Origin: Raphanus sativus
Taxonomy: Eukaryota; Streptophyta; Magnoliopsida; Brassicales; Brassicaceae
Assembly (NCBI RefSeq): GCF_000801105.2
Contig: NC_079515.1
Coordinates: 27,551,407-27,615,406 of the forward strand
Reading direction: 5' to 3'
DNA length: 64,000 nt
The notes beneath the pieces were generated by a model. The model ran no database searches. It had not been told where the DNA came from and was given only the letters and a program-made list of their open reading frames with translations. Shown piece after piece: positions 35,903-48,619 of the stretch. The translations under genes were made by a program, and so were the position numbers. How positions within the stretch are numbered: the first letter of the stretch is position 1; every line of letters starts with the position of its first letter.

Positions 35903-36580
35903 TTTACCAACGAAAGAAAATAATAAATCGGAAGAGAATACGAAACCTAAAAGGAACCGTGTGCCCGGTACGTTTTAATCAATTCGAACCGAACCAAATA
36001 ATATTTAGTTCAAATTCGGTTTATATTGGTTATTAGAATTTAAGCGACGGCTCGGAGTCTATTCGGGTTTACAGAGAGAGAAGCAGGAGCGTTCCCGTGG
36101 CCGTCGGTATCAGTGAGAGAGAGAAAGTTCCTTGGATCAAGTTTCTTCCTTTTTGATTGGGTATGTTTGTTTAATCCGCGCGAAAATTCGTGTGTCTGTC
36201 TTGTTTGTGTATGCTGTGTTTACGCGCTCTTCTCTAGCTAAAGTATAGTTATTTAGGGTATGCGCCTAAGCTGTTTGACGATTTGCCTGTGAGAGATATA
36301 GATTCTTGGTTGATTGAAATTGAATTGTGTGAAGAGAGTTATAGGTGGATTTAACTTGGAAAAGTCTTCTCTTATTACTATTCTCTTATTAGGGCTCTAG
36401 GTTCATGGAGTAAGAAGAACTTGTTAGGTTAACTTGTTGCATTTAACTAGTGATTTCCCTCTGTGAGTGTGACTAAGATTTAACAAGAGCTTACTTATGA
36501 TTTTTTTTTTTCTTTTTCTTACTGCTGTGAGTAATGTAAGCAGGAAGTTTGTTACTGGTGGTGGTGGTACTCTAGTTGCA
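35903..36580. promoter_or_regulatory. Divergent promoter region, PPR and DUF3245 genes
   Basis: A shared intergenic region of 678 bases. The right half has purine-rich tracts (gagagagaga near 36114) and probably a leader intron of the DUF3245 gene: a donor-like gggtatgttt near 36158-36167 and acceptor gtaagcag ending at 36543. The intron is inferred from splice signals only. Confidence 0.45.
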
Positions 36581-37213
36581 ATGACAACGGAAACGGCAAA
36601 GAAGAAGAGAGCTCCACAGATTCTCAAGAAAGATACGGCACTAAGACTTGTAAGTTTCTCCTCCTTTTAAGCAACCAGATTTTGGGATTGAAGAATCTGA
36701 AGTTTTAATCTCTCTAGAAAACCATGTTTGGATTAGCAGTCTTTACTTGCATTGATATCTTTTGGTTTCATCTCATCCCTCTGTCTTTGCTCGTTTTCCA
36801 GGCTGAGAAGTGGGTCGCCAACATGACGACGCCTGCAGAGGATGATCCTATTGAGGCTCAGCAAGAAGCTCGACCACACAGGTGAAAGGAATATTTATTC
36901 TTTCACATGTTGATTTTGCATTTCGTTTGCGAATACAAAGCTGAATATAAATATCGTTTAACCCCCACTGCATAGGCTTGGACTTGGTGCTAAAGTGTCA
37001 AAGCAAATGAAGCGTAGACCCTCAGACGACCCTCTTGACCAAAAACTACAGGCCAAGTTTGATGCAGGGAGGAGAAAACATGCAAGAGCTGAGGCAGAGG
37101 CTGCTGGTTCTAGCAAGAACGCTGGTGATGACAGCGAGGATGATGATGACGAATCAGAAAGTAAAAGCAAAGCATTTGGAAAGAAAAGACCAAACGCAAG
37201 TACGCCTCGTTAG
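36581..37213 (+). CDS. Small DUF3245-family nuclear-type protein
   Basis: Three exons: 36581-36649, 36802-36881, 36976-37213, giving 128 residues. The N-terminal half (KKRAPQILKKDTALRLAEKW; RLGLGAKV) carries the DUF3245 core conserved across eukaryotes. The second half is charged and disordered (SEDDDDESESKSKAFGKKRP). The function is not known; it sits where At3g61370 does in Arabidopsis (from memory). It converges on the TRM gene. Confidence 0.85.
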
Positions 37214-37686
37214 TATTTTCTGATGTGGTGTGTACTTCAAATCATGGGCTTGTTTGTATTTGGTTCCATTGTTGGTGAAGAGCTAAAAACCTTATAATTT
37301 ATTTGAATACTATTGGAACATGATTGAAATATTTCTATTCAGGTTAGATTTGGTTTTAGATTTTGGTTTTTGGTTATTCATATATTAAAATATTGGATCT
37401 GTTCGGATATTTTGGTTTGGATTTGATACTATTTTTTGGGTCGGTTTATGTTCTTGTTATTTTGCCTAGTCCTACTCTATACTCATACAAAGCTCTCTTG
37501 GCTTGAGTAAACTACAGAAGCCACTGGAAAGCAAAAACAGAGTACTGAAGTAGAAGTTATTAGCCAATGTTAAAAAAAAAAAAAAGCTCTGGTTGTGCCA
37601 TTGCACTAAAAGGTCAACTAGAGATCTTTGACCTTTGCAATGGCGGTTAAACTGTACAAGATAAAATCTTAAAACAAAGGGCCTTG
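37214..37686. other. Convergent 3' spacer with hAT-end-like fragment
   Basis: 3' flanks of two convergent genes. Between about 37340 and 37450 lie 'ttcggatattttggtttggattt' and similar strings related to the internal parts of the hAT-like elements at 12939 and 48620; no ends are preserved. Confidence 0.35.
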
Positions 37687-39982
37687 TCACAAGCTGTTGC
37701 TGTTCTGTTCTTGCATTGGTTCAACTTGAACCATGTCTGTGCAGCTTCTGATGATCTCTTCTACTAGATCATCAAGGATCAGTTCACTCGTGCAGGAACC
37801 AATCCAACCAATATCAAACCGGAGATCCATCCAGCTCCCTGCTTTAGCCATGTCTTTCTTCACTATCTGATCTAAAGTGTGAGGAGAAGGCAAAGGTAAG
37901 AGATGCCAGTAAACCCCTTCTTGTGCCACTTTAGCTGCAACTTCCATGTCTGAGATTAGTTGGACTTCAGGTTTCACGAACGAGATCCAAGGCCCTGGAT
38001 TCAATTCATTCTCACAAAAGTCCATAAGAACTTCATTGATACAGTCGTTGAGGAGATTCTTATCGTCGCAGAGCTGCGTAGAGCAGAAAGCTATGTCATC
38101 TGTTGATTCTTCTAGCTCAAGAAGCCGTTCAGAGTAAAAGGGTCTCGTCAAAAGCTCTTCCCAGCTCAAGCCTGAGGACTTCACAACGTCTTCAATGTAT
38201 GCAAGTGTCAACTCCTTGTCATCATCATCATCCATGCTTGTTTTTAGATAGTTCGGTTTGTCTGGTTTTGGAGAATCAGCTTCATCGAATCGTATGCAGA
38301 GTGGCTGTATCCTCATTTCAGCTGAATGCGAGTCAGAAAAAAAAGAGCAGTAAGAAACCAAGTTGATGAAGAATCAACGATCTTATTCAATGCAATGCAA
38401 TGCATACAACATTACCTGAACTGAATCTTGTGCTTGTTGTTGGGCTACTCTCATCATCTGTAAACAGAGGCTCCAGCACAGATACTGGACTTAACTCTCC
38501 CTGGACATCACTGGCAGTTTCTTTGCATTCAGACATCTTAACTGGAGATTCTGGAGAAGAAGATACTGAATGCACTTGGCTGAACATCATTTCCTGGAAA
38601 CAAAGAGAAACCATGAAACCTCAGTCAACAGAAATAGAGAATGTGTACACTCATCACATAATACACAAAGCTGTTTTTACCTTATTTGATGATTGCTTAT
38701 CTCCGTCGTCTTGTCTGGAAATGGAAGAGCTGCTAGTTTCAGATAATGGCTCTATCTCTGCCTTGCCAGTTTCCTTGGCATGGTCTGAAAGCATTGAATT
38801 ATCTATGGGAACAGAGACATCGATGGTAAACAATGTCTCATCATCATCTTTATCTGAATCTTCACTGCATTGCAGAATCTCTGGTTCCTCGGTTGTTTGG
38901 CTAAAAGGGATCAATATAGGGGTATCTCCTGGTGATGAGAACTCAGGGAGAGAAAGAATCTTCCCCAAGATTCTTGGTACTTCCTTATCAGGTAAGTTCA
39001 CATCTATATCTCCATTTGCAAGCATCTCGGACAAGTGTTTCCTTGCTGCAATATACAAACCAGACATAATCTTCTTTGAATCTTCTTCGCTTGTGTGGAC
39101 AGTCTCCTCTTTATCAGTCTCCCTACATAACGGTTCTTCTTCATCCGAAACGTGCTTCCCGTATTTACTCTGTATCTTTTCTTCCACGCAAAGGTCCCGG
39201 CTCTTATCAACATGTACATCACATGACTTCTTTCCAACGGCAGATTGTAGCAGTCTTCTTTTGATTAAACCGATAATAAACCGGGAAAAGGTTCTCCCGG
39301 TTTTGGACTTGTTGCTTGATGAAGAAGAATCAACAACATCCAAGCTATTTGGAGCAGCAGGTTTCAAAACAACAATCGTTTTCGAAACCTGACATGTTCT
39401 GTTTCTCTTCCTCTCTTCTGATCTCCATTTCTTGCTGAAGAAGTTACATTTCCTCTTCGGTAATAATACCACAGCGTCTTGTTCTTCTTCTTCTTCCACT
39501 CTCTTTGAATCTCCCAAGCTTTGATCATCTTCATCATGTGAACTCTTCTTCTTGAGGAGAGATTCTTCTTCTTCAGAATCCAAAACATGAAACGCCTCCA
39601 ACAAGTCCTTACACGTTTGGATCTCTCCTTGTTTCCGAGCTATCAACCGCTTGATTATCTCGCTGAACTTTTCTTCAGATTCATCTTTAAAAGCCCTATT
39701 CTCCACAAGTTCGTCTCCAGCAACAGAAACATCTATATCCTCTTCAATAAGTTTCTGAACACTCTCATTATTACCTGCATCATCAATTAGTTAGTTAGCA
39801 GAAAGTAAGGTAAGAGTCTTCAAGACACTATGTTTAATGAAACCAAAACCTGTAAATCTTTTGCTTCTATGCTTCTTATTATCCATCGAGAGACGTTTCT
39901 GGTTAGATCCAAAGATGCTGATGAGCATCCACATACATCCTATTTGATTTATTCCTTCTCTTCTCCCACAATTTTTCTCCAT
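37687..39982 (-). CDS. TRM14: TON1 recruiting motif / DUF4378 protein, TRM14 type
   Basis: Cortical microtubule-associated protein family that recruits TON1/PP2A to position division planes and shape cells. Four exons on the minus strand: 39982-39850, 39774-38681, 38593-38416, 38321-37687, giving 679 residues. ATG at 39982 (MEKNCGRREG) was chosen over an upstream GTG. The middle is long, acidic and disordered. The C-terminal DUF4378 is clear: YIEDVVKSSGLSWEELLTRP, LLNDCINEVLMDFCENELNP, DQIVKKDMAKAGSWMDLRFD and SELILDDLVEEIIRSC. Arabidopsis lists At3g61380 under a misleading PIG-P name; TRM14 is from memory. Confidence 0.85.
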
Positions 39983-42930
39983 AAAACTGTTCACACTAAA
40001 AAGAAACTGTTGATAGAAGCAAAGAATAAATCATGTCTGAATTAATAATGAAGAGTAATAATATTTTTTATAATGGTTCAAATCATCATGCAGTGATCTG
40101 TTAAAACTCTGTTTTCATGATTTTTTTCCATCAGTCACTCACACAAATGCATTGTGATTATTATTACTGTTTTGAGTGGTCTGCAAGTGAACATTTTAGG
40201 AAACAAAAAGAAAAAAAGAAAAAAAAAACAAAAAGAAGAAGAAAGATTAAAGAGTATACCTTTTAGAATCTGATCCTATGCTTGCTGGAAGAAGATTACT
40301 AAAAATCCATTTTACAACTTTTTAGCTGTTTTCCACAAAAAGAAAAAGAAAAACTTATTTTTTCACCGGACTTTAGCTGAAATTGCGGCTTTATTTGTTG
40401 GAAAATTGTGATGAAATTAAGACGTAACGGATGCTCGAAATACGAGGGGGAGATGTTGAACACAGTGTTTTGATTTAGCAGAAGACCCTGCTGCTTTCTC
40501 TCACCGGAAAAATGGAACCACCACTCTTGAAGATTTTATAAGAAAAAAGGAAAAAAGAAAAAGAGATCAATATTTTTTTAAAAAAAATATTAGTATAAAT
40601 TAGAGAATTAGGTATAAAGTCACACGAGTTTAATATATCAGAAAAAGGACAAATTTTTTTTTGGAAAATAGAAAGGACAAAACTTAGATTATTTCAGTTA
40701 CAAAAAAAAAAACTTAGATTATGACGAAGTGAGGATCAAGTCTTTATGTCAGTAGTCTTTGTTCACTTCAAGGTGCGGCAGCCATCGTAGAACTCACCAA
40801 TAACTGTATTTTGATATATATAGGCATACACTTTTTCGCTGTCATTGTATATATATGTGACTGTGTTAGTGCATTCACGAGACTGTTATGAATGTGTTAT
40901 TTGTGTTACGTATATGTACGTACTATTATCTATAGGAGAGATAAGGTTTGGTGAAGCTGAAGCAGGTAGGTTATGGTCCTCTACAGGATTCACAACTAGG
41001 AACGTACGTCACGAATATGTCGGGAGTAGAATAGTAATTTCAATCGTGACGGAAATTGCAAAGTCAAAATAGTTATCAGAAAATTAGGAAAAAAAGAGAT
41101 TAAATGAAGAAAAAGTCAAAGATGACATATTGACATCCAGTATCTTCCACTATGAACACATTTTGCTGATAAAATGTAATATTCCAATTCATCTTTCTGG
41201 ACGTAATATATAAGCTTTTTATTAGTTAGTAAGCTGAAGTTGATAGTTTAAATGTCTTAATTCTCTTATTCACCAAACCTAGTTTATCTAAATTTAAACT
41301 GTCAAACCTAGTTTATCTAGATTTTAATTCTCACTTTTAAGATAAAAGTACTATAATTACTACACATAAATTAAGTTCGGATTCTTAAAAAGACGATTGA
41401 ATAGCACTTACCAAACTTTATTTATGATACGACTTTGACGTATACTATAATCGGCAGAAAAGGAAAATATTCAACGATGTTCAGCTTTGATAATTTAGAC
41501 AACTACTAGCTAATCACCTACTAGTTAATATACTTTGATTTTTAATATACTTCTTATATGTAAATGCAAATATTTTATGTATATAGCTTTATTTCGCACT
41601 ATATGCACTACTAGTTATAATGTCCATTGTGAAATATAATACTCCTTATATCATTTATAATCTTTTATAATGATCATCCCATCAAATGAAAGATATACCC
41701 TTACATCATTTATAATCAATTGAAAATCTGAAATTATGAGTTTACAAAAAAAAAAACTGAAATATATGCCGACAGTTTCAGACACGTACGCAACCCACAC
41801 TTCTAAATTATAGTGAATATATCCGTACCTTTTTAAGTTGATATGCGATTTACGAAGGTTTATTTTGCATTAGCCAACATATTAGAAAAAAAATGACGGT
41901 GTTTTCTTTAGAGAAAAACAAAGTAAAAAGGAAATATATGAGAAAACAAAGCTATGTTGTGAAAATTGATATACCAATCATTTTTTCCACATTGGATCCC
42001 CCCAAACCCCAATTCCTTTAAAATTGTCTTTTTAGACTGCTTTTAAATTTGTCTTAAAGGCACATTATAACGCTACAGTATCCAACAAATATAAACCTTT
42101 AAAATTTTACTAGAATTAAGTTTGTTTACTTTTGATATAATTTAGTATAATGGTTTAAACTTTGCAATATATATAACAGAAAAGGGTGAAGATATATTAA
42201 AATTTCAAAGTCTTCATATTTGACTAAACTTTCGATAAATATATAAGCACTTACAATTTCATTACAAAAAATGATATGTCATCAGCATGCAATCGATCCA
42301 ACCAACATGGTTGCGTATATGTCCGGAAAATGATATAAATGCGGAGAGTGAATACTTTTTCTGTTGAAACTAAAACATCACTAGTGGACCGTTTCATATT
42401 GTTTCCACTAATCAATTATTCCTTTATATAACCTTTTGTTAATTATCTTATTCGCAATCTCCGAAATTGGCTGTTTTCGAAGCATACCCACAATTAAATT
42501 AACGCCATCCTCGTTATAATATGTCAGATAATGTGGTTGATACAGGCACTTAATTAACAACTAACTTAGCTGAGTATATATAAATTATATATGCTTATTT
42601 CAATATTGTTTCGATCCTATAGCTCTATAATATATCCGCTGTTGTACATAACAAGATTAAAAGACTGAGAAAAGTCCGTAAATAATTGAGTTAGGTTTGT
42701 GCGATGTATATGTTTCTTACTAAAACAGGTATAAAGTACTCATTAAATATGTAGCACAAAACATTATTAGTGTCATTAATACTTTTTTATATCCAGATGG
42801 CAATAGAATATAATAAATGTACGTGTCGACTAACAAATCTATAACATTTTTAAACCCACGAACAAGACAAATACTAGAATTGGAAGAAGATGGTCATCAT
42901 AGTCTTACCAACTATGTTTCTAACTGTATA
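39983..42930. other. Gene-free spacer, upstream of the TRM gene
   Basis: No gene is recognised in nearly 3 kb. The first 600 bases hold the leader and promoter of the TRM gene. A small direct repeat 'caaacctagtttatcta' occurs at about 41274 and 41303. The open frame at 40845-41072 has no family resemblance. Confidence 0.45.
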
Positions 42931-43440
42931 CTAGATTTTGACCCGCCCTAAAAGGCGGAAATTGATTTGTCAAATTTTAATTTTAATATATATGTATATA
43001 ATATTATTTATATTTTTGTATAATATTTATATATATATATATATATATAATATTATTTATATTTTTGTATAATATATATATATATATATATATATCATAT
43101 ATATAATATTTTATTAAATGTATATATAATTGAATGGTGTTATAATTTGCGAGTCAGACATTTTTTTCTCTTATGTTTGGAATGATTTGGAACTTGTTGA
43201 TTTAAGAGTGGTTAAGTTTTGTATGATCTAATAATATTAAGAGATAACCAAAAATATTTTAAAGATGTTATTGGTTAAGTTCAATTTATCTATGTCGGTT
43301 AAGATTTGGTTTAATTTAAGTTGGTAGGTTTCATTTTATAGGAGGCTTGATATATTTTAGTAACAACTATGAAAGAGTCCAAATCTAAATGACAACTATA
43401 AGTAGTAGATAAAAACCAATCCCTAAATTAATAGATTAGA
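42931..43440 (-). mobile_element. Short non-autonomous Helitron, minus strand
   Basis: Read on the minus strand, it ends in a GC hairpin (ccgccttttagggcgg, complement of about 42942-42959) followed by gtcaaaatCTAG, whose CTAG is 42934-42931, next to a T. The proposed 5' end TCTAATCTATTAA is at 43440 and abuts an A. The 3' end is strong; the 5' end is less certain because the foldback element starts immediately beside it. A (TA)n microsatellite (about 43026-43095) lies inside. Confidence 0.65.
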
Positions 43441-43448
43441 TATTTAAC

Positions 43449-44820
43449 GGGAAAATCGCATAAAAAACCCTCAAAGTGTCACTTACTAGCACTTTAAACC
43501 CTGAAGTTTTTTCACTAACACTTTTAACCTTCAAAGTGACATTTGTATCATAAAAAACCTCCAAATCAAAAAGTTGACCGGTTCAGCAGGTAATTTTTCA
43601 AAAATAATTATTTAATTAATAAAATAAACAAAATAAATAAATAAAAATCCAAAAAAATAAATAAAAATCGAAACTTTTAATAAAATTTACAAAAATTAAA
43701 AAATTAAAAAAAAAATTAAAATTTTAGAAAATTGAATAAATATTTTTAAAATTATTTTCTAAAGTATTAATAAAATAAAATAACTAAAAATTAATAATAA
43801 ATAAAATTAAATTTTAAATAGAGAAAAACAAAACAAAAAGTTCACAATTTTTTTAAAAAAAGGAAAATAGAAAATTCAAAATTCAAAATTCACTAGTGAC
43901 GATGATGGTTTCTCACATAACCATTAACAATGGCGATAATTGCCATATCTCCAATGATAGTTTCCAACATCATCGTTAAAAATGACAAAAAATCTTTTTC
44001 AAAACTTTTGAATTTTCATTTTTTTTTGAAATATATGAATTTTTTATTTTTATGTTTTTTAGTTTTATCTCATTTATTTTTGAACTTTAATTTTCTAAAT
44101 ATTAATTAATTTCTGATTTTTTCTATTTTTTCTAATTTTACTTAATTTATGAGTTTTTATTAAATTTTACGATTTTTGTTTAATTTTCTGGTTTTTTTAT
44201 TTTTTTGTTTATTTTACTTATTTAAAATATTATTTAATTAGTAAAATAATCAAAAAAATAAACAAAAATCGTCAAATTTAATAAAAACTCATAATTAAAT
44301 AAAAGTCAGAAACCATCATTGTCATTATTGATATATTTGAAATTGTTGTTGTCCACGATGATATGATATATTTTTTGAAAAAATATTATAATTAAAAAAA
44401 AAATCAATTTTGAATTTTCTATTTTTTTTTTAAAATTGAACTTTGTATTTAGTTCTTCTCTATTTAAATTTAATCATATTTATTATTACAATTTTAGTTA
44501 TTTTTATTTTGTTAAAATTTTATAAAATTATTTAATTTTAAAAATATATTTATTCAATTTTTTTATTATATTTTCATTTTTGTGAATTTTATTAAGGTTT
44601 CGATTTTTATTTATTATTTGGATTTATTTATTTATTCTGTTTATTTTATTAATTAAATAATTATTTTTGAAAAATTACCTGCTGAACAGGTCAACTTTTT
44701 GATTTGGAGGTTTTTTATGATACAAAAATCACTTTGAAGATTAAAAGTGTTAGTGAAAAAACTTCAAGGTTTAAAGTGCTAGTAAGTGACATTTTGAGAG
44801 TTTTTTATGCGATTTTCCCT
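43449..44820. mobile_element. Foldback element with 9-bp target duplication (Mutator-like)
   Basis: 1372 bases with long, near-perfect inverted arms of about 440 bases. The left arm starts gggaaaatcgcataaaaaac and the right arm ends gttttttatgcgattttccct. Flanking 9-bp repeats atatttaac occur at 43440-43448 and 44821-44829, the length made by Mutator-superfamily transposases. Further in, shared strings such as cctccaaatcaaaaagttga and ttacctgctgaac confirm the arms. A second, smaller inverted pair centres near 44225. No protein is encoded. Confidence 0.8.
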
Positions 44821-44829
44821 ATATTTAAC

Positions 44830-46213
44830 TTTATCGTAAATCTTTTTGTTGGTTAACATAAAAATAAATGATTACTAAATATCCTTTTATGTTTTTATTT
44901 TTGCTTGGCACGAAAATTATAATGCTTGTGCATAAGAAAGTTTAAAGAATTACTGAAAATCCAACAATTGAAATGTAAGACACCATAATATTGTGCGCAA
45001 AAAGAATACTTCGTGATAAAAATATACTTCTGGAATAAGCCCTTTTTCAAAAAAAAAAAAAAAAAAAAAACTTCTGGAAATGCAAGGTCTTTCTTGGTTG
45101 ACACATAAAATTCAGTAGCAATTTTGTCCCTCCAGAAGGCTTATTGCTACTAATAGCATGTCCCATACGGCCCATATATGGGCTGAGAAAAAGAAAAGAA
45201 ATATACATACTCTGGAGGCCTGGCCCATTTACTACATTCTTATCCCCAAAGTTAACGGTATCAAAATCAAAACAAAAATCATAGGACTAAAACTTCAAAT
45301 AGAAAAGCCTAGGGAGGGACCATAATTTAAATCCAAAATAGAGGACTAAACGTAATAAACTCACGTTGTTCCAAAAAAAGCTCACAAAGTTTAGGGACTT
45401 AAATTAAAGTTTATAGAGTGATTAAAGGGCTAGTTTTAACTTGTGTACTAGATTTGTGTTTAAAATTTTCTCTAGTGTGAAAACATTGTATGTACATTGG
45501 TCGCGTGGTAAACTTTGAATTGGTGATCTCACTTACGTTTAACTTATTGTTAGTCGCGTACATTTGTGTGTAAAAATTTCTCTTGATTCTATTGTAATAC
45601 CAAAGACATGGTCTATACTATACACTGGTCGTGTAAACTAAGTTATTTAACTTTGAAATGATGATCTCACTGATGCTGTTTTTTCTTGGAAATTTTACAT
45701 GTAAAGTAATCAAAACAATCCTTCTCACATGAAATAAAATAACCATTTCTTTAAATTATCAAGAATTGTGGAAGTTAGCTTGGTCTGCTTGATTAAGTTC
45801 TTAAAGATTAAGGCTAATTTTTACGCGGCAAAGAAGATCAGGTCGTTACTAAGCGGTTTAACTGTCATGGACACAACCGTAAAACACATGAAGAGAAGAA
45901 GAGCTGAAGTAAGCATGCATACGCAGCTTTGACGACATTAGTTCTATAGAATACGCCTGAGATTGTCTTTAACTTTTGTTTGAAGTTTTGATATCGCTTT
46001 CATTATGTCGACATTACTCTTGACATAGACAGAAACTATCACATTCATCATATTCGTGGATAGTCTTGTTTGAAAGTCAAAACAATTATCCATTATTCTA
46101 ATATAGATTATTCATTTCACCTTCTGTGATAAGGCTATGGAACGTGTCAACACGGATACGTGATTAAGTAACGTGTTGTGATTTATAATCCAAAACCTTC
46201 CCTCTTCTCTCTC
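44830..46213. other. Spacer before the U-box gene
   Basis: No gene is seen. It contains a poly(A) run at about 45049-45070 and a loose pair of repeats (about 45495-45535 and 45625-45675, sharing 'ggtcg.gt.aaact' and 'gatgatctcact'-like strings). The end is the promoter of the U-box gene. Confidence 0.4.
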
Positions 46214-46220
46214 TATATAA
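46214..46220 (+). promoter_or_regulatory. TATA box of the U-box gene
   Basis: TATATAA after a CT-rich run, 126 bases before the start codon at 46340. Sequence match only. Confidence 0.5.
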
Positions 46221-46339
46221 CTTATATGGGTATGGGACTAGCTTGGCTCATCAAGTAATGTGTTAAATCAAATCTTTATCAAACGTATTATTATTATTTT
46301 TTCTGTTCTGTGTGTGTTTCTATATGGAAAGGAGTGACC

Positions 46340-48364
46340 ATGACGTTAAAGATTCCGATCCAAGAAACGGTGAAATTGGTTGGCTCTTTAAGATTGTGTG
46401 GCAGGGATAAGAGTGAACCAGTGGTGGTTAGAAAGAGAGAGATGGTGACAGACGAGAAGGTCTATGTAGCAGTGACAGGGAAAGATCTTGAGAGCAAGTC
46501 TAGTCTCGTTTGGGCAATACAGAACACCGGAGCTAGAGAGTTCTGCATCGTCTATGTTCATCAACCGACGCGCATCTCAGCCTGTAAGTATAATCAGTTT
46601 CTCTTATTTTTTTTTTTTTTTATATTTAGGAAATTCTGGATCCAAAGACCGTACATTTCATACCGAAACCATGTTAAATTGACTGTTCTTAGGAGAGTAG
46701 ACTCCTCCTAACGAAAATCGAACCTATGACCCCTTAAACCTTTCAAGGTTTAGTAAAAGAGTTTTAACCACTACACCAAATTTTCCTTGGTATAGTATAA
46801 TTGATTCTCTATTGTGCAAGAGTTTATAGATATGTTTTGATTAAGATGATTGCTCTTGTTTTGTTCATTTCAAGCGGGAGCGATGTTCCAAGAACAGAAA
46901 CTGAGAAAAGAGAAGGAGAAAGCACATAACAACCTGGACAAGTACCTTAACATATGCAGGCAAATGCACGTATGATTTTATCTTTACCATTCACATATGT
47001 TTTATGATTGTACAAGAGATGTTTTGATTTCTTGAGCTTCAAGTTTAATTTTGTGAATTAATTTAGGTCAATGCGGAGAAGATATATATAGAAATGGATT
47101 CAGTAGAGGAAGGTATCCTCCAATTGATTTCTCAGTGTGGAGTTAAGAAACTTGTCATGGGAGCAGCAGCTGATAGACGCTATACAATGTAAGTGGTTTA
47201 CTTAGCATAGAGATTTAGCTATCTTAAGTATGGACTTCTTGATCAAGTAAAGACTTCACAATCTTGCAGGACAATGAAAGATCTACGCTCCAAGAAAGCT
47301 ATTTGCATCAGCAGAGAAGCGCCAGATACTTGTCATATATGGTTTACCTGCAATGGATACCTAATATGTACAAGGTTTGGCCAATTTCGTTTAGTTATGG
47401 TCTTTGACGTTTGCTTGTGATTCACACTACACAAGTGGTTTCCTTTTTGGGTATAATGTTGATGCAGAGAAGCTACAAGAAGATACAAAGGTACATCGTC
47501 AAGTTCTTTGACACAAACCGAAGCAACCAAAGGAACTGAAAGTGTTGCAAGTTCGAGTATGGTGGCTAAAGATGATGTTCAGATCCAAGTAGCTCTCATA
47601 GAAGCTGCCACTTCAAATAGGGAAACACGCTTAGAGGTGTCTAAGCGTAAAGAAGCTGAAAAAACTGCATCTGATGCAATCAAAAGGGTATTAAAAATTA
47701 AGTTCATCTGACATGTTTGTTATAACCTTCTCTAACTCTTATGTATGGCCATAAAATGTAGGCTAAAGAATCGGAGAATGTGTATCTCATTGAGTTGAAG
47801 CGTAGGAAAGAAACAGAGAAAGCACTGAAGGAAACGAAAGAAGAGCTTGAGAAGATGAGATCAGAAGCCGAGACACGAACTGCCGAGTCTAATAGGGTTA
47901 TTAGAAACCTCCAAGGAAAGTATAGCTTATCAATGAAAGTGTTGAGGAGACTTAGAGATGAACAAGAAGAGTTGAAGAGAGAGCTTAGCGAAGTATTAAA
48001 GCTGAAGAGTAAGTGCAAGGAAGAGGAAGCGTCTCCCTCTAACTCTAAGGACCGTGAACCGCCTCAGTACTTCATATGTCCCATTACGCAGGTAAAAGAA
48101 ACGTTGTAAATGATCAAAATGTTATATAATCATAAGAATTTTTTTTTTTTTTTAAAATCAATGTTATGATTGTAGGATGTGATGGAGGATCCATATGTAG
48201 CAGCAGATGGTTTTACATATGAAGGAGAGGCCATACGTGGTTGGTTTAATAGAGGACACGAGACTTCTCCGATGACAAACAAAAGGCTTCCTCACACAAG
48301 CTTGGTTCCAAATCTTGCTCTTCGATCTGCAATCCAAGAATGGCTTCAAGCTTCAAGCTCCTGA
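46340..48364 (+). CDS. PUB36: U-box E3 ubiquitin ligase, PUB36 type
   Basis: Cytosolic E3 ligase. Seven exons: 46340-46583, 46875-46969, 47067-47188, 47270-47374, 47468-47687, 47762-48091, 48176-48364, giving 434 residues. The start MTLKIPIQE is the first in-frame ATG. An N-terminal UspA-like domain (VYVAVTGKDLESKSSLVWAI to KKLVMGAAADRRYT and CHIWFTCNGYLICTRE) covers about residues 35-185. A coiled coil (KRRKETEKALKETKEELEKM) covers about 215-345. The U-box is C-terminal (CPITQDVMEDPYVAADGFTY, then WLQASSS end), complete with the Pro and Trp/Leu positions that contact E2. Intron 1 carries a SINE. It matches At3g61390 by order and length (from memory). Confidence 0.92.
46605..46793 (-). mobile_element. 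tRNA-derived SINE in intron 1 of the U-box gene
   Basis: On the minus strand it reads box A-like tgtagtggttaaaa, box B-like ataggttcgattttc and a poly(A) tail (poly(T) at about 46607-46621 on the plus strand). Imperfect direct repeats flank it: agtataatcagtttctct (46587-46604) and agtataattgattctct (46794-46810). The left repeat begins inside the splice donor gtaagt of exon 1. Confidence 0.8.
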
Positions 48365-48611
48365 ATCCTCTCTGTTCTGTACTTTTTGTATTTTTTTTTT
48401 GGTATGGTATTGACTTTTGACGTTTTGTAATATTTGTGTCCTATTCCTATCACTGGCCGGTTGTTGTTGGTACTTGGTATGAGTCAGTCAGTCTTCTGTA
48501 ATATTCTTTTTTTCATTATGATATTGTATTGTGAAATCATGATCCCTATTTTTTATTTGTACTATAAATAAATTTTGTTCAAATATAAAATAAATTAACA
48601 GGTTATATATA
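48365..48611. other. 3' flank of the U-box gene
   Basis: AT-rich terminator side; no gene seen. Confidence 0.4.
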
Positions 48612-48619
48612 GCCTAGAC

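Noticed and set aside
38400..39392. 330-residue plus-strand open frame
   Set aside because: It lies antisense to exons 2 and 3 of the TRM gene, whose DUF4378 and splice joins are convincing; this frame has no domain and crosses an intron.
43026..43095. AT-rich run as an origin or matrix attachment site
   Set aside because: It is a plain (TA)n microsatellite inside a Helitron; nothing else supports a function.
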